From contig CM067086.1 of NCBI GenBank assembly GCA_034008185.1, positions 29,843,007 through 29,907,006 on the forward strand: a stretch of 64,000 nucleotides of DNA. Direction: 5' to 3'. The notes below the pieces were generated by a model, which was not told the DNA's origin, made no database searches, and saw only the letters and a program-made list of their open reading frames with translations. Position 1 is the first letter of the stretch. Every line of letters begins with the position of its first letter. This document shows, one piece after another, positions 12,601 to 20,814 of the stretch. The position numbers were made by a program, and so were the translations under genes. The DNA comes from Gorsachius magnificus. Taxonomy: Eukaryota; Chordata; Aves; Pelecaniformes; Ardeidae.

Positions 12601-15595
12601 GAACTTCAAGCTACCCATGTCCTGTTTTCTCTGACTGCAAGCTTGTGTTAGTCTGCCCACCTTGCAAAATCATTAATACTTTCCCCACATTTGCTTTAAT
12701 TTTCTTCAAACCCCTTCCATCACAGGTGCAATCTTCAAACACAGCCCAGTTACATCAGCTCAAACCCACTCACTTCACCTGTGCAATCTAGGGAAAGCTG
12801 CACAGGAGATGAGGCAATCTTATGAAAGCAGTGAGGACTGACTGACCTTGTGAAGATAAAGTGAGGGTCATTGCTCCAGAGTTAGCATACCTCTAAAATG
12901 ACAAACATGAGCTAGCTGCATTAATATCCTAGTCTGATACCAGACTCATACTTGGGTTTAGGCAAATTATAGTTTAAGGTCGCCAATATATCTTCCGGAT
13001 ATTCTTCTGGTCATTTCCACTCTGATATTGGTACCACTTTGAGACAAGAGAATTAAGAAGCAATACAAGTCTATCATCACCCTGCTAAGACCCTACCGTT
13101 CTTTCTTCAGCATCTCCCTCTCCTCTTGAAGGCTGCTGCTTATCACAGATGTAAGGTTTCCTTCCTGGACAGTAGTAAAGGCCTCAAGGCTTGACCCAGA
13201 TGAAAACCGAGCAGCTGGAGACTGGCTGACAGGTGTAGAAGTGAAGCACATCTTTGGTTTTGAGAGGGGGCGCTCAGCGCTTACAGGAGTTGGGTTGATT
13301 CGCCTTGATGGTTTGCTTTTGCTGAAAAAGTGAGAAGCAATTCCACTGAAATCAAGCTAAATAATAAAAAAAATTAGGTCTCAAGACAGATATGCATACA
13401 ACCCTTCCAGAAGAACCTAATGCTAAATTAATATGGATATGGAGTAAGGATATTGAATTTCTAAAGTGTACGTGTAGTTGCTGACTTTATTCTGGTCACC
13501 AAATTAAAACTCATGGAGCTGCTAAAAACAGCCTGCTGACCCTTGCTGCAAAATTAATTATCAACCATCAAGCGACACAACAGATAACACAGTGCCGCAC
13601 AACTCTTCCAAACATTTCTAATTCGAAAAGGCAGAATATGCCTCATTTTAGTAAGAAACTAATTCACCGGCAGTTTCTAACACAACCACAACAAAAAGAA
13701 AAACAAAACAAAAAAACAACAGAAACAATCAAGCTGCCATTGTCTCTCAGTAAGAGTCCAGGCTCCTGAGATACCATAGGCCCTTTAAGTTGAGGGAAAC
13801 CCATCCTTCCTGCATAAACTACCTAGCTTTGTCCTTCAGGAAGAGGCCCTGTAATGCAGTAAGAGACATACTGGAAATGAGATACAAGAACACAAAGCAT
13901 TATTCTTCCCAAGGAAATGCTGGTTGCTACACATTAATTGCTATGGTGTTCTCAAAATCGCTACGGCGTTGGCTTCCAAACACTCCACGACCTCTTCCCT
14001 CACTCTTTTTCCTAGTTAGGCATAGTGCAATTGAGAAAGACAGACTTACTGTCTATGCTGGAAACACACCTTATCTCCCTTGGCCAAAGCATCATCTAGA
14101 GCATCACCTAGACCCAGCATCTGGATCTGCTGTACAAACGCAGAGACCTATCAATTTTTAGCTGCAATTTTGTATGTCCAACTAGAAAGTCCCACTTTCA
14201 GAGTACCTGATATATGGAACAAACAGGTTGACATGAAAGCCTTATATTTGGTAACGAGGTTTTTAAAGAGTAAAATCTCAAAGAGAAGGAGAAAAGGACT
14301 GAGGCAACCACAACACAAATAGCTGCCCAGAAGCTAAGCCAAAGTCACCAGGGAGACCAGGGCCTGCAGCAGACCAAAGATAATACAGACATCAGCTACC
14401 CATTTTGTCTGTGAGCACATGGCACAAACAAACCTGCACACTAACATCTGTTACCAGAAGCCACATAATGTCAATCCAAAAGCCTTTTTTGCTAGCATCA
14501 GTAAAGCTTAAGAGCCTTCCAGGATGGCTCTTCATTAGCAATTGCTGTTAAGTGAGAAACGTGAAGAGCCAAGATAATGCTGACTTGTTAGAACACGCAA
14601 GGACAAAGATGTGCTCAGCTTCGTATCAGCTGGTCTGCGCTCCAGTAAGCTGCAGGCAGCATCACAAGTGAGAGGCTAAAGAGGCGTCCTGGGTGAGTTC
14701 ACAGACTGGAAACCTGACTACCCATTGAAGCAACATTCCCCTACATAGCAACCATAACAAAGCAGTTCTGACCAAGGAGCCCAAAGGCCAGCCCCCAGGT
14801 ATTCTTTCTCCTGTATCTGGACAGGATGAGCTAGTCGAGGAACAGTAATGTGCAGCACAATCCAAACAAGACAACAAGGCAGACTTGCTCTTACTTTGTC
14901 CAGCCAGAGGCAGCACCCATGGGTGGAAACTCCTCCAAGTTGTTAAGATTTAGCTGGCTGGGTGGGGATCTGGCAGAAACAAGAGGCACTTCACTCCGCT
15001 TCCTTCTCCCTCCACTCCACGATACGCTGTCATTCTTTCCATCTTCCTCTTCAGCAAGGGAACGCCCCAGATCCCGAGCTACCTGCCGGCTGGAGGCATT
15101 GACTGAGCTGCTGCCTTTCCTTCGGCCTCGTCTCGCTGGCAGGGCTTCAGGCGTGGCTGTAAGGAAGCTCCCCAAGCTGGCCTTCTGAGATGACCGCTTC
15201 TCACCGTGGTTAAACACAGGGCTGTACCCAAAGCTTGGACTGCTACTGGAGACCATGCTAGGGAAGTCACCACAAGGGCTAGACAGGTTTGACCCAGAAA
15301 AGGAAGAGGAGCTGCTGGATGCTGCAGCAGGAGTAAAGCTGGTATCTGTGGTGCAGGTGGTCACCGAAGTCCTTTGGGAAAAGAGCTGTACTCGGCTGCT
15401 GGATGCGTGGCCTGCCCTCCTTTCTGATCCTGTCCTTTGGCTCTTGTGGGCCTTGGAATTAGGAGTTTTAGCAGGAGTGGAGGGTCCATTAGTCAGGATC
15501 TGGCTGGTCTGCTCCCTTAAAAAATTTAACAGAAAAGGCACAAAGTCTTTCTGAAGCAAACTAAGAGATACCAGCTTGTCATGGATGTGGTTCTC
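483..15595 (-). CDS. CDAN1: CDAN1, codanin-1 (partial, 13 coding exons; both ends missing)
   Basis: Codanin-1 is a large cytoplasmic/nuclear protein that binds the histone H3-H4 chaperone ASF1 and, through its C-terminus, CDIN1; human mutations cause congenital dyserythropoietic anaemia type I. Thirteen minus-strand exons (listed separately) have GT/AG borders and compatible phases and join to 783 codons plus 2 bases. Recognisable segments in order: a helical N-terminus with [14 protein letters not shown]; a Ser/Arg-rich low-complexity stretch; the [11 protein letters not shown] segment; the ASF1-binding motif RRINPTPV (about visible residue 240); then helical-repeat segments containing [68 protein letters not shown] and a segment with [13 protein letters not shown]. 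The C-terminal part, including the CDIN1-binding region, lies beyond the left edge. A first exon of roughly 30 codons is expected upstream but was not found. The gene is head to head with a Myb/SANT-like gene across a CpG island. Confidence 0.95.
1312..1455 (-). CDS. CDAN1: CDAN1 exon
   Basis: The exon has 144 bp (48 codons, phase 0 to phase 0), acceptor cttcatttcag, donor CAA|gtaaga. It encodes [19 protein letters not shown] and [10 protein letters not shown], matching codanin-1. Confidence 0.93.
2272..2386 (-). CDS. CDAN1: CDAN1 exon
   Basis: The exon has 115 bp, acceptor ttgctgaag, donor CAG|gtaagt. It encodes [20 protein letters not shown] followed by an acidic [14 protein letters not shown] stretch, the counterpart of human [20 protein letters not shown]. 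Confidence 0.93.
3168..3376 (-). CDS. CDAN1: CDAN1 exon
   Basis: The exon has 209 bp, acceptor tctcctaaag, and encodes [20 protein letters not shown] and [20 protein letters not shown], among the best conserved codanin-1 sequences. The donor AAG|gttagc is weaker than the others (T at +3, C at +6) but keeps phase 2 and joins correctly to the next exon. Confidence 0.94.
3838..4362 (-). repeat. CR1 LINE fragment (3' part, minus orientation)
   Basis: The sequence starts agaatcacagaa, continues with gcaagggacc, ctctgggcagcctgtt, gagccttctcttctccaggc and ends near gctggacacagtactccaga, the standard order of the reverse complement of an avian CR1 3' end. The element is therefore oriented on the minus strand with its 3' end at the low coordinate. 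It lies in a CDAN1 intron, in the same sense as the gene, and is diverged and 5'-truncated. It is the main evidence that the DNA is avian. Confidence 0.93.
5555..5630 (-). CDS. CDAN1: CDAN1 exon
   Basis: The exon has 76 bp, acceptor tccttcatag, donor CCAG|gtaaat. It encodes [20 protein letters not shown] plus KQLIQ, matching the codanin-1 stretch with HSHFVRLFQKQLLQ. Confidence 0.92.
6680..6769 (-). CDS. CDAN1: CDAN1 exon
   Basis: The exon has 90 bp, acceptor ttgattcacag, donor ATCAG|gtagga. It encodes [20 protein letters not shown] then FERVLGNKI, which matches codanin-1 closely. Confidence 0.93.
7465..7574 (-). CDS. CDAN1: CDAN1 exon
   Basis: The exon has 110 bp, acceptor tttttaacag, donor CAAAG|gtaagt. 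It encodes [19 protein letters not shown] followed by HIFKKQ and exits in phase 2 into the next exon (R-DIFYE). Confidence 0.93.
8600..8720 (-). CDS. CDAN1: CDAN1 exon
   Basis: The exon has 121 bp, acceptor tcttggcag, donor AAG|gtaaaa. It encodes [18 protein letters not shown] and ends with QAYESSTAK, very close to codanin-1. A second AG 17 bp further in (tttag) would break the frame with the preceding exon, so the upstream acceptor is preferred. Confidence 0.93.
9120..9198 (-). CDS. CDAN1: CDAN1 exon
   Basis: The exon has 79 bp, acceptor cctttag, donor GA|gtgagt. Read in the frame set by its neighbours it gives [19 protein letters not shown], the counterpart of the human IHDCVFFAVQVLE segment. 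Both junctions are phase-compatible (G|AT at the start, GA|A at the end). Confidence 0.9.
10100..10219 (-). CDS. CDAN1: CDAN1 exon
   Basis: The exon has 120 bp, acceptor tctcttccag, donor AAAG|gtaaac. It encodes [19 protein letters not shown] followed by an acidic stretch (EDGDSDLE), matching codanin-1. It is too short to stand out as a free open frame and was found by homology. Confidence 0.92.
10652..10845 (-). CDS. CDAN1: CDAN1 exon
   Basis: The exon has 194 bp between acceptor aatttcag and donor GCAG|gtgaag (phase 1 exit). It encodes a poorly conserved Ser/Pro/Thr linker and ends with [16 protein letters not shown], which matches the human segment ending YSSCIAE. The junction to the next exon restores ...CIA-E-NLVPN. 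Confidence 0.92.
13097..13321 (-). CDS. CDAN1: CDAN1 exon with ASF1-binding B-domain-like motif
   Basis: The exon has 225 bp, acceptor ctttttcag, donor CG|gtaggg; it starts by completing an Asn codon and ends in phase 2. It encodes [12 protein letters not shown] followed by a Ser/Thr/Pro-rich linker and [12 protein letters not shown], both diagnostic of codanin-1. The RRINP core resembles the B-domain by which HIRA and CAF-1 p60 bind ASF1; ASF1 binding of codanin-1 is established, and the function of this copy is inferred. Confidence 0.93.
14895..15595 (-). CDS. CDAN1: CDAN1 exon (N-terminal helix and Ser-rich region)
   Basis: This is the first recognisable coding exon, 701 bp, entered in phase 0 after an acceptor reading ttccttgtag and ending in phase 2 at the donor AAA|gtaaga. 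It encodes [14 protein letters not shown] near its start, a Thr/Ser-rich stretch with a run of serines, basic RRGRRK-type clusters, and [11 protein letters not shown] near its end, all matching the codanin-1 N-terminus. An in-frame GAG AAC CAC start of the exon shows that translation begins upstream in another exon. Confidence 0.93.
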
Positions 15596-17560
15596 CTACA
15601 AGGAAAGAGGACAAGCCATTAATACAAAGATGCCACCCAATTCTTTCTTTCCATGTACCCTGACTCATTTAAGTAGTAGCTGTGGGATTGCAATACACAA
15701 TAAAAACCAACATGACTTGCCAAACTGAAGTTCAAGCGACCTTAGCACTGGTCATAGATCTGCAACTCAGCCTCCACACAAGCCATTTTGGCAGAAGTTT
15801 TCAGACTGAGTCATTCGCTTTGGTCTTCAACTGGGCAACAGGGAAACTATTCCATGGAAACATCAGTAATACTGAAGCTACAGGCAGGGAAAACTTGGAG
15901 GAACTGGCACCCCTAAGTCCAACATTTCAAAGACATCGATACTGAAGCAGCTAGTTCCAATAGAAAAAATATGAAATCTGCAGCTTCTCCGTCCCCTATT
16001 TGTCTCTGAATGCCACCCGCTTCCACAGAGGGGTGCTGTAACAACAGCTGTTTGAGCACTTTGAGTCCTGCACTGCCAAATACAAGACCAAGGCTGCTCT
16101 TCCCTTTCAAGTAAATAATTTTGCTCCCTTGAGACCTCACAGAGGTCCAAACAGAGACTGTGCAACTTTAAGGTACACGAAGTTTATACCTAAGAGATTC
16201 AAAACAACAAAAAAAACCACCACAGACTCAACACATTTAAAATCTAAACAGGTGGCGGTGATCTTACAAGGGTAAATGTAGACAAAAAAGACTTTGTGTT
16301 ACACACACAGTGCAGAGCTTCATACACTGGGTATAATTTCTTTTGTTCCTGACACCGCACCAGGTTTCTGTTTCATCTCAGTGGGATTCAGCAACGTTTG
16401 CAACAACAGAAGCAGCTCTCACAGGCAGCAACTTATTCCGTACTCATTTTAAAATCATTGCACGCATACTCCTGTCATGTATGTTCACACCTCCACTGAA
16501 TTAAAAGTCAAGAGACCTAATGTTATTTCTGAAGGACTTTTTTTTGTATGAAAGGGGGCAGTGAGAGTATGGCCATGACTGGGCTCCTGCAATCCCTGAC
16601 ACCGATGCTGAAATTTATATTTGAAAGCGTGAGACCAATTCAGCTTCCTGGAGAAGCATGAGACTCCAGCACAGCCTGGATTAACAAGCCAAGCAGCCAC
16701 GGCTCACTGCTTTAGTACTCCAACACACTCAGTGAAAAAACACAGGTCAGAACACAAACCCCGTGAGGTGTCAGAAGACCCAACTCCTTACTAGCTCCAG
16801 GCCAAAACTGCCATGAAAGCTAGAGCAAGGCGTAGCCTGCCATTTCCTAAGGTGCCCCCCTGGGTTTAGTGCAGAGGCACGAAGATGAGATCACAGTCTG
16901 TGCGACACACGAGGTCAGGCAATTTCTCCAACTTCTCAGAGCACAGCCTGCTTTCACTCATCTTTCTCTCTGCAAGTTCACAGCCCTCCACGGCCAGACA
17001 ATGGCAACCTGTCAACAGTTGCCTGCTGCAAGCCTCCCACTTGCTTTCTCACGCTGAAGCAAGCAAGCCGCTCCCAGCAGCGAAAAGCAGTTAGCGCTTC
17101 GCTTCCAAGGGCAAACTTTTCGGTTAGTAAACAGAGCCTCCGCACCCTCCACCCACGCACTGCTAACTGAGCTGCCAGCGTCTCGAACTTTATAACCTCC
17201 ACAGGTCTGCTTCTGCAAGTTACAGTTTAGGAAATACTGGGCGACATGAAACGCTGGTCCGTTCTTCCTGCACAAGTTTAGGATGACAGCGCTACTCGCC
17301 TAACTCACGTGGGTGACAGCAATGAGTTCTGCTTTTCTTTAATACCGGGTAACACGCTCTGAGGGGCTCAGGCAGAAAATGCTTTAAATACAAATTATTT
17401 CTCCGTGTTTTCAGCCAAGTACAAAGGCTCATAGTCCACCTAGGGTTACAGATGCTTTTATTACCACAGGAACCCAAACTCTCCAGCCACATCCCATTAC
17501 AAAACTCAGCCTACTCGAACCCAGCCAGGACCCACTCCCAGCCCTGAGCGAGCCTCCTCA
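15596..17560. other. Probable CDAN1 intron 1; first coding exon not located
   Basis: Between the first recognised CDAN1 exon and the CpG island I see no open frame resembling the codanin-1 N-terminus on the minus strand and no other gene. Composition changes from ordinary AT-rich intron to GC-rich sequence from about 17.5 kb. The true first exon may be GC-rich and unrecognised, poorly conserved, or missing from the assembly. Confidence 0.5.
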
Positions 17561-19260
17561 ACGTACAGGCGGGACGACCGACCAAGCCGGGAGACGCAGC
17601 GGCGTTTGCCCAGAGCCGCGCTCCAAGCCCTCAGGACCGAGCGGTGCCCCGGGTCGCCAGGCCCAAGGCTCGGGCGCCGGGCTGCGCTGCGGGCGGACGG
17701 CGCCGGCTGCCCACACGGGGCCGGCCTCCGCTTCCTCCCCGCTGCTCTCCCCGCCAAAGACGCGGGAAGCGTCACCCCCCGTGTCCCCGCCTTTCCTCCC
17801 CGCACCAGCTGCTCTCCCCTCCCTCCGGTCTCCGCCGGCACACGACAGCCAGGGCACCCCCCGCCCGCCCTGAGGCGCTGAGCTGCCGGCGGGCCCTGCC
17901 CTGCGGATTTTAACGGTTTTCAGATCGCCGCCGGCGGCGCTGCCCCACGGCCCTGCTCCCGCCGGGGAGCTCCCGGGGGCAGCTCCCCGCCGCCGGCCTC
18001 GCCTTCCCGCCGCTCTGCCCAGAGCCCGCCCGCGGCGGGGGCGGTGCCGCCGGCTGTTAGACGGGGCTCGGCCCCAGCTCCCTGCAGCTGCAGACGGGCC
18101 CCTGACCGGGGTTGACGCGCGCGGGCTTCGCCCCCCCAGCGGCGCAGAGCGGCCGCGCTCGGCAACGGGGCGGACAAACTTTCCCGCGCGGCCCCGGCCC
18201 GCGGCGGCGGAAGGAGCTGGGGGGGCGGCGCGGCGGCAGGCCCGGCCCCGCCGGTGCCAGGGCGGGGCGGCGGGGCGGGGCGGCGGCGGGGATTCCCGCC
18301 GGGGCGGCGGGCGGGGGCGGGGCCGGCGCGGGCCGGGCCCGGGGCCGGGCCCCCTCCCCATGTCAACACGCGGGGCATGGGGCGCCTGCGCCGGCCCGTG
18401 CGCGTCTTTTCCTCTCATGCGCGGTTTTTGCTTCCCCGGCAGGGCTCGGGGCCCGGCCTAGCGGCGGCGGCGCCCGCGGGCCGGGGCGGGGGAAGGGGCA
18501 GCGGCGCCCCCCGCGGCTCCGCGCCGGCCCGCCCGCCCGCCCGCCGGCGCCGGGCGGGGGCCGCCCCGGTCCCCCGCGGCGGAGGATGGCCGAGGACTCG
18601 CCCAAGCGGCGCAAGGCGAACTTCAACGAGGCGGAGACCGAGGTGCTGATCGAGCAGGTGCTGAAGCACGAGCAGCTGCTGTTCGCGGCGGGGCCGGGCC
18701 GCGCCTCCCCGGGCCAGAAGCGGAAGGTGTGGGAGCTGATCCGGCACAAGGTGAACCCGGTGGCCGCCTGCCCCCGCGACGTGGAGGACCTGAAGAAGCG
18801 CTGGCGGGACCTGAAGCGCCGCGACCGCAGCAAGCTCTGCCGCCTCTCGCAGGGCTGCGGGCCGCCGGGCCCCGCCGCCGCCCTCGGCCTTTTGGGCCGC
18901 CCGCCGCCGGCCGCCCGCCGCCGCCACCTCCACCACCACCGCGCTTACGGCTCCCTGCTGCCCGCCGAGGCCGTGCCCATCGTGGGCGGCATCGACACGC
19001 TGGAGCTGCCCGGCGCCGTCGTGGGGGAGATGGGTGAGTACCGGACCGACGGGCCCCGGCAGCCGCTCCCGGGCCTGGCGGGGGGCAAGGGGGCCGAGCC
19101 CCGGCGCGTCCCCGCTCGCGGCGTGCGCGGGCCGGCCCCGCGTGACAGCGCCCCCCCGGGGAGCGCAGAACGCGGGCGTACGGAACCGCCCGGACCGGGC
19201 GGGTGTCGAGAGGGCGTCGAGGCGGCAGCACCTGGGAGTAAACCCTCTCTCGTAGTAGAT
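17560..19260. promoter_or_regulatory. CpG island, likely bidirectional promoter (CDAN1 / Myb-SANT gene)
   Basis: About 1.7 kb is very rich in G, C and CpG, in sharp contrast to both flanks. It contains repeated GC boxes (18261-18327), an ETS-type CGGAAG (18208-18213), an NRF1-like GCGCCTGCGC (18382-18391), and no TATA box that I can see. It covers the first coding exon of the plus-strand gene and lies where the CDAN1 5' end must be on the minus strand, so a shared divergent promoter is the natural reading. Transcription start sites are not determined. Confidence 0.75.
18586..19033 (+). CDS. Myb/SANT-like gene, exon 1 coding part
   Basis: It covers codons 1-149 plus one base and encodes the whole DNA-binding domain and the His/Pro-rich linker. 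The frame stays open far upstream of the ATG, but that upstream translation is CpG-island low-complexity, so the ATG before AEDSPKRRK is the likely start. The donor is ATGG|gtgagt. Confidence 0.85.
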
Positions 19261-20474
19261 GCCTACCTGTGAGGCATCAGACCCAGCCGCCTACGGTCGC
19301 ATCTGTAGTACTTACCCTCGCAAATGCGAAAAGCCGTGCTAGAGTGCAGCGCCAGGCAGTACAGAGTGCTGCGAGTGCGTGACTTCGTACGTACCAGAGG
19401 GGCGTCGCATCGGCGCGCCGAAAGGATCGCCTTCGGTACCAGGGGATTTCTGGCAAGCACGGTGTTTTGGCAATGCTGTTACTGCTTACTGCGTGCACAG
19501 CAGAGCATGAAACGAGCTTGCAGTGAACCCTGTCTCTTGAAACCTAAACATCGGCTCATGCGGTGGGGCTGGTGAGGGATCTGTAGCATGCAAATGTATG
19601 GTTAACTAGTGAATGTGTCTTTATGGTTTTCTTCCCACCTATCAAGGTAATAGGTATTCTAAAAGCATCAAAGATCATGCAGTGTGAGTGGTAGAGCCTT
19701 GGTTCAAGGACTAACATTAATGCCTGGTGGATGAGAAGACATTTCACTGACCACCGAGGTCACAAAGTTTTTCACTGACTCTCTTTTGCTTTTCCTTTCC
19801 CTCCACCTCCTCTAGGGTTTAATGACAATCCCGGCCCATCTCATCAATCCAGTCTTGAGAAGATGAACCTTAAAGAAGAAATAGTAGTGAAGGTGGTAGA
19901 GCCAGAAGAAAGCTCTGAGGACATGGCTGTGGTTCCACCAAGCCAAGAACAGCTACCTTTTCTGGGGACATCAGGTGGTGGTTCCTCTGGGAAAGTAAAA
20001 GCCAAAACAAAAGGCAGGTCCCAGGCAGACCAAATGGAAGTAACTGAAAAGGACCTAGTGCAGATTCAGCAGACCCAGATGCAGGTGATCCAGTCTGGCT
20101 TTGACAGTGTCAACCACAATCTTCGACTGCTGCAGCAAGGCATGCAAGATCTGAGTAACAGCCTCAGCATCATGGCGCATACGCTTGTTGCTATCAAGAA
20201 CGTCTATGTCAAAAATAACACTGGCCCAACCACATACGCCACCGCCTCTACTCAGACCACAGCTGGGTACCTGAGCCCGGCTTCCCCCCAAGTCTACCCC
20301 GCTGAGGACAGGGGTAGGGTGCAGGTGGCTGGAAGCAGCAGCAGAAGCAGCAGCTGCAGCTCCAGCTCCATGTCACAAGAACCAGGTCCTTCCGAGTTTC
20401 CAAGGCCCCCCCTGAGAACCATTAAGAAAGAACATCCAAATGGCTGCTACTACTTCTGCTTTGCAGATGTGTAA
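18586..20474 (+). CDS. Myb/SANT-like (NAIF1-like) DNA-binding-domain protein, two exons, 368 residues
   Basis: This is probably a nuclear DNA-binding protein of unknown role. Exons 18586-19033 and 19816-20474 join in phase 1 (ATGG|gtgagt; tcctctag|GG), giving a Gly codon at residue 150. The ATG has a strong context (A at -3, G at +4). Residues about 8-90 form a Myb/SANT-like domain: KRRKANFNEAETEVLIEQVL, KRKVWELIRHKVNPVAAC and VEDLKKRWRDLKRRDRSKL. The order and the VNPVAAC...LKKRWRDLK signature resemble NAIF1 (Pfam Myb_DNA-bind_5 type). Then come a Pro/Ala/His-rich linker, a conserved-looking IVGGIDTLELPG stretch (about 130-141), an acidic segment (about 171-185), a probable amphipathic helix or coiled coil (about 226-278), a Ser-rich tract (323-335) and an unusual end, GCYYFCFADV. 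Exon 1 is extremely GC-rich and exon 2 is not. It is not a retrogene, since it has an intron. I do not recognise a named orthologue. Confidence 0.85.
19816..20474 (+). CDS. Myb/SANT-like gene, exon 2 coding part
   Basis: It is entered after a pyrimidine-rich acceptor (tccacctcctctag). The first 47 bases (FNDNPGPSHQSSLEK) are in frame only with the phase-1 donor of exon 1, which supports the join. It encodes residues 151-368 and stops with TAA... no: the stop codon is TAA-class TGT-GTA-adjacent, read as the TAA at the end of ...GATGTGTAA. Confidence 0.85.
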
Positions 20475-20787
20475 AAACTTGAATATATGTAAAGTGACTG
20501 TGGTATTAGGTGATGTTGTATGTTCTGCTCCGGCTTGTGACTTTGAAGGAGCAAAGTGGACTTGCCTCCCACGTTTTTCCCAGTGGGAAACATTTCGCTA
20601 TAGGTGGCATTAAACACTAACTACCAGTCTCCTGTTTGTTAACTCTGTTGCAGCTGGCTAATAATTTTCTTCTGTTCTCTTTATCCTCTTACTCTCTTAA
20701 AAAAAAAAAAAAAACAAACGAAAAACAGATTTATTTTGACTAAGACTCTTGTCTGTATCATCCTTTGTTTCATGTGACCTTTTGAAA

Positions 20788-20793
20788 AATAAA
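20788..20793 (+). terminator. Polyadenylation signal AATAAA of the Myb/SANT-like gene
   Basis: A canonical AATAAA lies about 310 bp after the stop codon, followed by a G/T-containing stretch (gcatgagagtggggtaaaa). It is the first good signal on the plus strand after the gene. An A run at 20699-20715 just upstream is genomic, within the inferred 3' UTR. Confidence 0.6.
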
Positions 20794-20814
20794 AGGCATG
20801 AGAGTGGGGTAAAA

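Larger units (their letters stand above)
650..14894 (-). other. CDAN1: CDAN1 introns
   Basis: Twelve introns of about 0.4 to 2.25 kb separate the exons listed. Apart from the CR1 fragment near 3.8-4.4 kb, short A-rich runs (for example 13683-13730) and one CA run near 4807, I see nothing recognisable in them; open frames here are short and carry no known motif. Confidence 0.6.

Noticed and set aside
18112..18585. In-frame extension of the Myb/SANT-like protein upstream of the chosen ATG
   Set aside because: The 158 extra codons are Gly/Ala/Arg/Pro-rich CpG-island sequence; the chosen ATG has a strong context and starts directly before the conserved domain.
17558..18939. Several long GC-rich open frames on both strands in the CpG island (for example 17558-18418 and 18415-18939, minus)
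   Set aside because: They are open only because stop codons are rare in CpG-rich DNA; their translations are Pro/Arg/Ala/Gly low-complexity with no recognisable domain, and none resembles the codanin-1 N-terminus.
20699..20715. A run near the end of the Myb/SANT-like gene as a sign of a retrogene
   Set aside because: The gene has a spliced intron and a CpG-island promoter, and the A run lies before the poly(A) signal, so it is not a retrotransposition tail.
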